Positions 56,176 through 64,000 of a stretch of 64,000 nucleotides of DNA are shown one piece after another. How positions within the stretch are numbered: position 1 is the stretch's first letter; each line of letters begins with the position of its first letter. Location: contig NZ_UAUU01000002.1 of NCBI RefSeq assembly GCF_900457465.1, positions 1 through 64,000 on the forward strand, read 5' to 3'. Below the pieces are notes generated by a model. That model ran no database searches and was not told the DNA's origin. It saw only the letters and a list, made by a program, of their open reading frames with translations. Both the position numbers and the translations under genes were made by a program. The stretch comes from Sphingobacterium multivorum. Lineage in GTDB: Bacteria > Bacteroidota > Bacteroidia > Sphingobacteriales > Sphingobacteriaceae.

Positions 56176-56191
56176 TTTGAGACAGCTTCAA
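56176..56191 (-). repeat. Right terminal inverted repeat of the IS
   Basis: TTTGAGACAGCTTCAA on the plus strand, reverse complement of the left end with one mismatch. Its outer edge is 3 bp from the SusD stop codon. Confidence 0.75.
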
Positions 56192-56194
56192 TAA

Positions 56195-57561
56195 CTAAGG
56201 GTTTTGTTCAATATTGCTTTTTAGCATCACATCTTTAGGAATTGGGAAAATATATCGCACACTATTGGGCGGTAGTTCGTATTCCTGATCGTTTACCTTC
56301 CGCTTCAAGATCACAACATGATCTTGTTCTCTATTTAAGCGCCTTAGATCAGACCATCTTATCCCCCGCAGCAACAATTCTTTTTGTCGCTCCAATAAAA
56401 CCAGTTCTAATGCTTTCTGCTGGGAGATACCTGCCGTCGGCTGAAATTTCCCCGAAATAAACCGCTTAGATAGCAACTCGTTGAGTGCATTGATCCCTTG
56501 GTCAGCGCGCCCCAATCGAATCGCACATTCAGCCTCATTGAGCAACAATTCATCCCAAGCATATCCGACAAAATAAGTTGCATTTCCCAGGTAAGAGCCT
56601 TTATAAAGAATATTACCTTTGGCATCCTTTTCAAAAAGCAACTTTTTTCGAAGGTCATTATCGTCATAACTGTTATAAAATTCTACGGGTATTAACGTCT
56701 TTGTTTTACTGGAAAAATTCGAGCTATTTGATCCGTCGAGATAGATTATTTCTGAATTCCCTTTACCATAGGTAGGAAATGGATACGCTTTGGTGCCCGA
56801 TACCGTATTGTAGTCTAGTACAGCTCACCGATAGCCCTAGCTTTGGCGGCACAATCTAACGATTTTTCGTAGTCGCCAAGTTGCATATAACAACGCATGA
56901 GCAACATATATGCGACCACTTTATTAGGCGAATACACATCTTCACTTCTTTCAGGCAAAATTCCTATGGCTAAAAGGAGGTCGCTGACAATCTGATTGTA
57001 GGTCTGTGTTACGGTAGACCGTGTTGTTACCAAATTAACATCACTCTCCAATTTGATCGGTATCCCAAATCGATCCCACTCCGGTATACCTGCAGGCGCA
57101 GCGAACTGTTGGGCAATACTAAAAAAAGCATCCGAGCGAATAAACAATGCACTTCCCTTTATTCGATTGTAGTCTACATTATAATTGGGGACTTGCATCT
57201 GATCCAATCTTTCAAGGATCACGTTTGCGTAGAGGATCCGCTTATAAAGGTTGTTCCAATCTGGCACATTCTCTTGCGTATTCAAGATCTCATCTGACCA
57301 AGTATAAGCAAATTTTTGCAGCTGGGAGCTCGCCAAATTCCAGGTGTTATCCTCCACATAAAACTCACCTGCCGCAATTGTCCCCAAAGACTTACCTGCA
57401 CCGACATTGATGGTCGCATAGTCATTCAATAAAGCATCCAAATCATCCAACGATTGCGGAATTACCTGAGACTTATCCCTTTTCAGTTCCAGAAAATCAG
57501 GATTGCAGCCCATTAAAAAAAGTAGCAAAGCTAAAATCATATTTCTCATACTCATCATCAT
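56195..57561 (-). pseudogene. RagB/SusD family lipoprotein, one-base frameshift
   Basis: From 57561 the product starts with a lipoprotein signal (LALLLFLMGC) and SusD features (LYKRILYANVILERLDQM, YMLLMRCYMQLGDYEKSLD). The frame ends at 56815 after AIGELY. The next frame continues without a stop (LDYNTVSGTKAYPFPTYG, ELLLRGIRWSDLRRLNRE) to 56195. One added base near 56820 restores 455 residues. Its ATG overlaps the SusC stop codon (TAATG), so translation is coupled. The IS element sits immediately after the stop and leaves the coding sequence complete apart from the frameshift. Confidence 0.8.
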
Positions 57562-60500
57562 TAAAGATTAATCTGAAAACCCATAATCCATGTCCTCGGA
57601 TTCGGATAGGTAACATTAGGCATGTCGGGAATTAGTCCCAAAGCATTAGCCCGATAAATCCATGCAACATTTCTGACCGTTGCAAATAGCCGACATTCTT
57701 TGTTTTTTAAAAAGCCCGGAAATGTGCGATAGGAAAGCTGTAAGTCGGCCAACCTCAAGAAATCACCCTTTTCATACATCAATGCCGAATTAACATAGAG
57801 TCCATCACGACTGATGTTTTTATCGACTGGAAATACGGGTACAGACGTCACATTTTCATCGCCTGGCACCTGCCACCTTTTTAAATAATCCATATGCCCT
57901 ACTCCACTGGTAAACAATTGACTATAATTGATTGTATTACGCTTAAAATAAAAGCCAAATTTATAATCCATACTCGCGCTCAAGGAAAAGTTCCCATAAG
58001 AAAAGGTATTCCTAAATACGCCCGCATAGGGTGGAAATTTTAATCCCATATCTACTAGGTCATCCATTTTTGCATTATTCAGATAGGCAGTATATTCCTT
58101 CGTACCATCTGGAGCTAATAGTTCGCCTGTCGCGGGATCCAAACCACCTGATTTCCATGCATAATTCAGGTCAAGACTTTTACCAACAATTGGAATAGGC
58201 GTCGAAACCATTGTTGACATCGTCACATTTGAGTTTGCCATATAATCAAGTACTTTGTTTGCTGTATAGCTGAATGAAAGCGAGCCATTCCATTTCAAAC
58301 GGTTCTTCCCCAGGTTGGCATTCACTGTCAGATCCACACCTTGAGTGCGAAGCTTCGCATAGTTTATCAGGTTATTGATCTGATAGAAACCAGTTGTTTC
58401 AAAAATACCAGTCGTCGGATCCATAAAGTTAACCCCTATCAGATCGCTTGCATTTTTCTGATAGTACTCTACAGATCCGGAAAGCAAATTATTAAACAGT
58501 CCGAAATCTAGTCCGATATTGACCATACGCACCTTTTCCCAACGCAGTCCCGGATTGCCAACACTTGTTAGTTGCGCATAGCTTTTTTGAGTAACAAAAT
58601 TGACATCACTGGAAAACGATGTAATTGGATAGACACTAACGGTGTTATTGACATTGCCGCTTATCCCATACGTTGTTCTGAACTTTAGGTTATTTATCCA
58701 GTCTGATTTCATCCAGTCGAAACGATCCAGATTAATCGCAGTACCGACAGACCACAGTGGCACTCCTTTTTGATTGGTCTTGACACCGAAAAGGTTGGAG
58801 GCATCCCAACGCAGGCTAGCTGTAAGCGACAGCTTGCGGTCATAGGTATAAGCCCCATTGAAAAAATACGATAAAAATCGATCTGTCAATGAAACCATCC
58901 CGGTTGGCGCAGAAGGTACAGTCGCTGAACCCAGAGGCCTCAGTGTATAGAATGTGGTATAATCCAGGTTTGATTGCGCTGTCAATACCTCATCGTTGTA
59001 GCCATACAGTCTATATCCGGGGTTGGAGAAGCTTTTTGTCTCGCGAAGCTCTGCTCCTGCAATGGCATTGACTACATTCATCTCCCCATATTGCCGATTA
59101 AAATCCAACTGCATCCTTCCTGACTGCGATGATATTTCGTTATTAAGCCCTTCTTTGATGGCACCCACGGGAATAATGCGTTTTAGATCGGCTTGCGTGT
59201 ACTGATTTACAAGATTCCGGACATAATAAGAGTCAGCATCATACACATTGGTTTGATCCGTACGGAGCCGTTGATTTTGATATTTAAGCGAAAGCTTCAT
59301 GCCATCCAAGATGGTATAATCTAGCCCCAGATTGATCAAAAGATCTTTTGTAGCAGACCTTCTATCTCTCATTTTGACTTCCGCAAGCGGCACATAGTTC
59401 CAGTCTAAGAGACCATTGCCTACCGCCTGATCCACATAATCTTTGGCATATCGTCCTGTAACAGACACAGGATCTCCGTTTTCATCGACCAATGCAGTAT
59501 AATTGGGGAGTTCCCGACTCCCGACCTTTAGTCCCTGCAAAGTCAACCCGTTATTCTTTGCTGCCATCCAGGCGTAATTGAGTCCAAAGGAAAGATCTAG
59601 CCCTTTTGTCAGTTTGATCTGGTTACGTAGATTCAGCGTATTTCTCCTATTACCGTTCCCCTGCACATTAGCGTTATTCTTCGAGAAAGATGAGGAGAGC
59701 CAATAACTGTATACAGAACCACCGCCATTAAGTGCCAGATCATATTGCTGCAATAGAGCGGGCCTATAGAGATATTTGCGCGCATCCTTTCTCAGGTCAC
59801 GCTGTTCAAGCCTATCCCTTTGCACACCAAATTCCTTTTCAGAAATGGCATTATTTTTACGATCCATCAACAAAGAGACATATTCCGGCAAAGCTGAGTA
59901 ATCCGAAGCATCAAAATTATCCAGTTCAAAGAGCTTATCTTCTACATCAAGCATCGATGCCGAAGGAAGATAATCACGGGAATACGAAAGATCAGGCCGC
60001 TGGGACAACTGCCATGTGCTGCCAAATACCAGATTATTAGACTGCTCAAACTTTCCTTTTTTTGTCGTAATGACGATTACGCCATTCCCTGCTCTTGCTC
60101 CCCAGATGGACGCTGCTGAGGCATCTTTCAGTAAAGTGATGGATTCCACATCATTGGATTAATCGAATTCAATGAACCCTCATACGGAAAGTTATCCAAA
60201 ATGATCAATGGTTCAGTCTGAGAATTGATCGTACTCAGTCCCCTCAACCGCAACTTAGGTTCTGTTGAAAATTCTCCTGAATTAATAGACCTGTCAAACT
60301 GTAATACCGAGCTTATCCCTTCGAGCCGCTCAATGATATTGGGATTGGGGTTTCTGTTCAACAGATCCCTGTTGATTACTTCAAAGGAGCCCGTTACACG
60401 CTCTTTTGGAATGCGATAATATCCTGTGGAGACTTCAACTTCTTGAAGCACGTTGACACTTTCCTGTAGGACTATTTCAAAAAAATGATTTTTAGCGGGG

Positions 60501-60755
60501 TCGACAAATAAGCGCTGCGCTATTTTTCCCGTTCGGGTCACCACTAGGGTATCAGGTCTGAACAAAGAAAATTCGAATTTTCCCAAGCTCATCAACCCGT
60601 ATAAACTTCCCTGTTCCGACAAGCTTCAGGCTTACATGACCGAGCGCTTTTCCCGCCTCATCTTTTACGATACCACTCACCTTTTGTTGCCCATAGGCAT
60701 GCCCTAAAGTCCATATTCCAACTAAGAACACAAACAAACATCTACAGATTTTCAT
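57561..60755 (-). pseudogene. SusC/RagA family TonB-linked protein, two one-base frameshifts
   Basis: The restored protein has 1,064 residues: signal peptide (MKICRCLFVFLVGIWTLGHA), regulatory domain (KVSGIVKDEAGKALGHVSL), plug ([39 protein letters not shown]) and a complete barrel. Two breaks interrupt it: four A where three are expected (plus-strand T run 60578-60581, between LGK and FEF) and two C where three are expected (60156-60157, between SINP and DVESIT). The two changes cancel in length, and the remaining 2.6 kb is clean. It is the transporter partner of the SusD protein encoded downstream. Confidence 0.82.
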
Positions 60756-60774
60756 GGCCAGTAGATTTGAATGA

Positions 60775-62197
60775 TCAGCAGACTGACCTATGTGTAAATA
60801 AGGAACTGGTTTCTCCTCGATGAGGATCTGTAGGCCATATTGTTTCAGCAGATTTTGAATATTTTTCAAACTTTTGCTCTTGTGCCATAGCAACGGGAAA
60901 AGAAAACTTAGCTGGAAAATCAGGTGCTATTCCGGTACGGTCCCAGATCCTATATTCAGTCAATTGCAATGACTTTATATTCTTGAGCGCAGTCTCAATG
61001 AATAACTTAAAATGTGGTTGGTCGCTAAAAGGAACAGCATAGTTTTCGTAGCCTTTCTTTGGCCGACGCTGTAGTTTTTGGGATAATTTGATCTCTGCTC
61101 GCCGTCTGGTATTTAACGGTTTTAAAATAGGGTAACGTATCGTTTCACCATCTTGTATTTTTGCGTCAAGACCAAATTTTTGTTCGACCTGGTCGGCCAA
61201 CAACTTTTGCATTTTTCTTCTCGCCATGCTGATGCCACTATCCCTTGGAACACTCACCATAATGCTTAAATAATGCTGCCTCTTCCATTCCTCCAGCTGC
61301 TTGTCTTTATGGAGATCACCAGTCCAATTTTCTCTTGGTTTACTTTTTTCAAGATAGGAAGCAAAATCAATCCCCACATCCCATCTAATTGCTTTCTTTT
61401 TAATTTGGTAGGGATATATTTCGTCTTTATAAGCTTCTTGGTAAATGCGATCTATTGTCGAATTAACGGCATATAGCGTGAGCGAATCTCTGGTCTTAAA
61501 CACTTTAAAATTAGCTTCGGTGTAACCAGGAATATATCCAACCAGTTTACAGCCTTGGCTATCGTAAAAAACATGATCAGGTAGCCCGTTATCTTTAGTA
61601 AACAAAGCTTTGGTCGTATCAATAAGCTTAACTTCAGTTTTATTAAAAACTTCAATCTTTTTATCGGTTAACACTGCATTTATATTCTCTGTCGTAGCGT
61701 AACTGGTTTTCGGGGTGGCTATGACACGGCCATCTTTGATCCATACCATAAATGGTAATGCTTGATGGATAAGTCGATCCGAGAGGTAACTATCGTCATA
61801 TATTGATTGGTAATCCCATTTAAAAATAATTCAGTGTTCGCGTTATATCTTTCAACCCATTGGTGGTAACAGGTATGATAACCACTTTATTTGCGTCCCA
61901 AGTTTTTTTTAGCGAATCAAGCTTTTTTAAAGAGCCTAAGCAGGGACTGCACCATGGCGCCCAAAAGTCTAATATAATCAGCTTATCCCTGTGCAATGAA
62001 AGATTGGTCTGTGAGACCGCTTTGGAGCTCCAGTCAACGGATTTGTGCATGTGACTGTAAAAATCATCGCCGACAAGATCACCGACCTTTAAACCTTTTA
62101 CCTCGGAGAGCCCATCGGCCCCGCTGTCCTTGCGGGGCGTCTGAGCTGATAAACTAAACATAGAAACTAAACATAAAAACAAGCATGTCAAAATCAT
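60775..62197 (-). pseudogene. TlpA-like thioredoxin-fold exported protein, frameshifted
   Basis: From an ATG at 62197 the product has a signal peptide (CLFLCLVSMFSLSAQ), then a TlpA-like thioredoxin domain with the redox centre FWAPWCSPCLGSLKKLD, then a long C-terminal region (about 250 residues) typical of thioredoxin proteins encoded beside SusC/SusD genes. An extra base in the A5 tract at 61822-61826 breaks the frame between LNYF and KWDYQSIYDD. Near the end, a missing base at 60862-60866 separates QEQKFEK from NIQNLLKQYGLQILIEEK, which looks like the genuine C-terminus. In that second frame there is no stop before the SusC start, a point discussed in the findings. Role: probably periplasmic disulfide or haem-related chemistry tied to uptake. 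Confidence 0.72.
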
Positions 62198-62408
62198 ACG
62201 ATACACACGCTTATAATCTGCAATCAACAAAAAGCATTTTAAAGCCCGCTGAACAACTAAACTTACTGATCCAAGCAAAGTGTTGGCTCGCAACACCAAA
62301 GCCTTGCAGATCGACTTAAAGAACCATAAAACAGATCGTTCAGATTCTACTCCATACGTCAATCTAAAATCTCCCATCTGCTGAAATGCTTGCTTTTGTT
62401 GTGTGGGT

Positions 62409-62511
62409 CTTGTGCAATCCTTTAGTTGTCCTTGAGTATAACAAGGGCTTAGCAAGGGTGAACCTAGGGTCGCGCTATAGTCAAGCTTGTGTGTTTCTTG
62501 TGCCAAGCTAT
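62409..62511. repeat. 11-bp-period array 1, core CTTG/CAAG
   Basis: At exact 11-bp steps from 62409 the tetranucleotides read CTTG, CTTT, CTTG, CAAG, CAAG, CTAG, CTAT, CTTG, CTTG, CTAT. The CTTG-to-CAAG switch is mirrored about position 62438. The 7-bp spacers are unrelated to one another, apart from a repeated GCTATAGTC. Confidence 0.65.
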
Positions 62512-62554
62512 AGTCGACCATCTTTTGAGCAATTCCTGCCGAATTTTTACATTT

Positions 62555-62638
62555 CATCGGATTTTCATCGAGTCCGCATCGGGTTTTGATCGGTGTAGCC
62601 TGATGAGATCCCGATGAAAACTCGATGCCAATGGCATG
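62555..62638. repeat. 11-bp-period array 2, core CATC/GATG
   Basis: CATC at 62555, 62566 and 62577 (then GATC at 62588) is followed by GATG at 62602, 62613 and 62624 (then CATG at 62635). Steps are exactly 11 bp on each side, and the two halves are mirrored about 62596.5, so each CATC faces a GATG. Spacers of 7 bp vary. Confidence 0.8.
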
Positions 62639-62703
62639 AAAGGCAGACGCTGAAGCGAAGTTGATCAGGCAAAAGTCCGAAGAAGATAATACCTCTCCCG
62701 CTC

Positions 62704-62925
62704 GTCGACTCGCCTCTGGCTCCGCTTTGAGACTTCTTCGGGACACATTCGAGGCATGTTCGGGAGTTCTTCGGCTCGGCTTCGGCAGGGTTTCGAGTAC
62801 GCTTCGACTCGTACCCGAAGCGCAGTCGAACAACACTCGAAGCGTTCCCGAAGATGAGGCGACGCTGGTCCGACGCAGTGTCGAACGATCCTCAAACAAA
62901 AGCCGAAGGCTGCCCGAAGAATCTG
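62704..62925. repeat. 11-bp-period array 3, core TTCG/CGAA
   Basis: TTCG stands at 62737, 62748, 62759, 62770, 62781, 62792 and 62803, with weaker copies GTCG, TCTG, TTTG at 62704, 62715, 62726. The reverse complement CGAA then stands at 62816, 62827, 62838, 62849, 62882, 62904 and 62915, with CGAC, CGAC, CAAA at 62860, 62871, 62893. All steps are 11 bp. Every TTCG is mirrored by a CGAA about position 62811, where CGCTTCG and CGAAGCG form a hairpin. The 7-bp spacers are neither conserved nor complementary. Confidence 0.9.
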
Positions 62926-62944
62926 CATTTTTTAAAAGGTTTTG

Positions 62945-63036
62945 AGCGCCAATCGTCCAGCGCTTTTTTAGCAGGACGGAAGTACCTTTAAAGTACGTTT
63001 TTCCTTGTCTAATTTTCTTACGCAAATTTTGCGTAA
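62945..63036. repeat. Cluster of short hairpins
   Basis: AGCGC and GCGCT (62945-62964, followed by a T6 run on the plus strand) form one stem; TTACGCAAA-T-TTTGCGTAA (63018-63036) is a perfect inverted repeat with 9-bp arms. They lie directly beside array 3, between it and the small hypothetical gene at 63151. Confidence 0.6.
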
Positions 63037-63150
63037 TTAGTACTATATCTGTGCTTAAGTAGTGCTTAACACGTACTTGAAATATATAGGTTATATAGCC
63101 CCTTAAAAAGGCTAGTAATTGTTGGCTATTCATCATTTTTTTGTTAGTGG

Positions 63151-63525
63151 TTATTTCGACAACCGACCGAAAAACTCAGCGACTTTTCTGCTCAATTCTA
63201 GCTCTTTTCCGATGCGCTCTTCAGCTTGTGCTGACAGCTGCATTTTACGCAGGTCTATATTGCGATGATTGGCGATACAGTAAGCTATCAACACCCGATA
63301 CAATGCGGTTGCAAATTCCTGCATTTCCTCATCTTTTAGGAGCCTATTTTCTCCTAAGCCACCATTAAGATACGTACTCAATAGCTGGAGGATATGAGCA
63401 GAAATAGTATCTAAGACATAATGATTCCAAAACGCCTCAATCTCCTTTATAGGATCGTAATCGACCTTATGGACATCATAAATCATCAAGTCAAAAGAAA
63501 GTTGTAGCGCTAAAATCCCGTTCAT
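63151..63525 (-). CDS. Small hypothetical protein
   Basis: A 124-residue soluble, mostly helical protein (ILQLLSTYLNGGLGENRLL, MQEFATALYRVLIAYCIAN). No signal peptide, membrane helix or known motif is visible. It lies upstream of the TlpA-like/SusC/SusD genes on the same strand but 950 bp away across the repeat region, so it may not be in that operon. Confidence 0.65.
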   Translation of the reverse strand: MNGILALQLSFDLMIYDVHKVDYDPIKEIEAFWNHYVLDTISAHILQLLSTYLNGGLGENRLLKDEEMQEFATALYRVLIAYCIANHRNIDLRKMQLSAQAEERIGKELELSRKVAEFFGRLSK

Positions 63526-64000
63526 TTTTCAGTCTGTAATCTTTAACCGAAAGTACATAGCATCCCCTCTCCGATCGAAATCAGCTTTTTTGGGAGCCTG
63601 ATGTTACTCAGTTCACATTAGTAATAATTAATTCATTCTGGGAGCCAGATCGCGTTTGAATGAGGGGTCACAAAGGTGTATAATATTGGCGTTACGCGGT
63701 CCATGGCAAAGAGAAGCCAAATCCTATTTGGCCACACCAGCCGAGCTACTCGGGGGCAGTGATGATGTTCTTTGATTGTTGTTTTTTGTTCATAACTCGT
63801 TTTTATAAATAAACGAGCCTTATAGAGGCGAGGCAAAAATATATGGGGCCCACCTTCTTCACCTCTCCGAAAAAAGTTTCTGACGCCTTAACGGGATGAA
63901 GTACAGTGGAGCCCCATACAATTGCAAATATAGAATATTCCAATAATGTATGGGGATAATAATTCCACTGCCTTACTCCGATGCGTCAGAATGGAGAAGT
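63526..64000. other. Right-edge region without a confident gene
   Basis: A 67-codon minus-strand frame (63633-63836) has no family features. A near-perfect inverted repeat brackets part of the region: TATGGGGCCCAC near 63842 and GTGGAGCCCCATA near 63908. A second TATGGGG follows near 63950. This could be a folded RNA or an element end, but nothing decides it. Confidence 0.35.

Larger units (their letters stand above)
54414..56191 (+). mobile_element. IS1182-type insertion sequence
   Basis: About 1,778 bp bounded by imperfect terminal inverted repeats: TTGAGGCTGTCTCAAA at the left and its counterpart TTGAAGCTGTCTCAAA (complement strand) at the right, 15 of 16 matching. Each end also folds into a hairpin (left GAGgCTGtC with GGCAGTCTC and a T8 run; right AAGCTGcCTCA with TGAGaCAGCTT), which would stop transcription entering or leaving. 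A single transposase gene fills the element. The right end lies 3 bp from the stop codon of the SusD gene. I could not identify a target-site duplication. Confidence 0.8.
62198..63150. other. Repeat-rich non-coding region upstream of the TlpA-like gene
   Basis: A 438-codon minus-strand frame spans this region but its first 313 residues have no resemblance to any family; they are Ser/Arg-rich because they translate the 11-bp-period repeats. The region holds three such arrays and a run of hairpins, described separately. I see no gene here. Confidence 0.65.

Noticed and set aside
62409..62925. CRISPR array
   Set aside because: The repeated core is 4 bp and the spacers 7 bp, the core inverts at the centre, and no cas genes are present.
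63633..63836. Minus-strand 67-codon frame
   Set aside because: No start context, no family pattern, and it crosses a region with palindromic structure; treated as chance.
1..64000. tRNA or rRNA genes
   Set aside because: I saw no T-loop GGTTCGA-type sequence in a cloverleaf context and no conserved rRNA segments while reading the window; a covariance-model search would be decisive.

Overview
The window looks like chromosomal DNA of a Sphingobacterium-like member of the Bacteroidota. The evidence is three SusC/SusD (RagA/RagB) outer-membrane uptake pairs, many Bacteroidota-type lipoproteins (DUF5007, DUF4859, DUF6520), weak Shine-Dalgarno signals, and a promoter with the Bacteroidota TAnnTTTG / TTTG elements. 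I see no rRNA, tRNA or CRISPR array. Species assignment is inference from gene content.

Layout. 0-4 kb: a frameshifted metallo-beta-lactamase-fold hydrolase, an AraC regulator and a broken GH29 alpha-L-fucosidase. 4-9 kb: first SusD/SusC pair. 9.6-16 kb: stress and redox genes (alpha/beta hydrolase, DsbA-like protein, peroxiredoxin, ABM protein, old-yellow-enzyme reductase, SDR, AraC). 16-18 kb: orphan small genes and a four-cysteine Fnr-like regulator. 18.5-23.6 kb: nitrite assimilation cluster (nirB, nirD, nirC-type channel, divergent uroporphyrinogen-III methyltransferase). 23.7-26.1 kb: MFS transporter and DeoR regulator, divergent from a VOC protein across a perfect 44-bp palindrome. 26-28.8 kb: small membrane proteins, then debris of GH29 genes. 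28.8-32.5 kb: a cassette (185-aa protein, DyP peroxidase, catalase-like protein, truncated 3-hydroxyacyl-CoA dehydrogenase) joined to the start of a GH29 gene. 33-36 kb: hypotheticals. 36-46 kb: a second uptake locus (AraC, SusC, SusD, fasciclin/DUF4859, DUF5007, HEIGH-type putative metallopeptidase with DUF4859). 46-54 kb: hypotheticals, LytTR regulator, a two-gene HNH operon, MauE-like and DUF6520 proteins. 54.4-56.2 kb: an IS1182-type insertion sequence. 56.2-62.2 kb: a third SusD/SusC pair with a TlpA-like thioredoxin protein.

Two things stand out. Between 62.4 and 62.93 kb, unclaimed DNA carries three adjacent arrays of tetranucleotide cores repeated every 11 bp (CTTG/CAAG, CATC/GATG, TTCG/CGAA), each switching to the reverse complement of its core at its middle; I do not recognise this as a named element. 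Second, at least fourteen genes or gene parts are broken by one-base changes that nearly all fall in short homopolymers, most densely from 54 to 62 kb. That suggests either sequencing/polishing error or recent decay; long intact frames elsewhere (1,078, 1,054 and 853 codons) argue against a uniform error rate. Several genes below are therefore annotated as restored spans.
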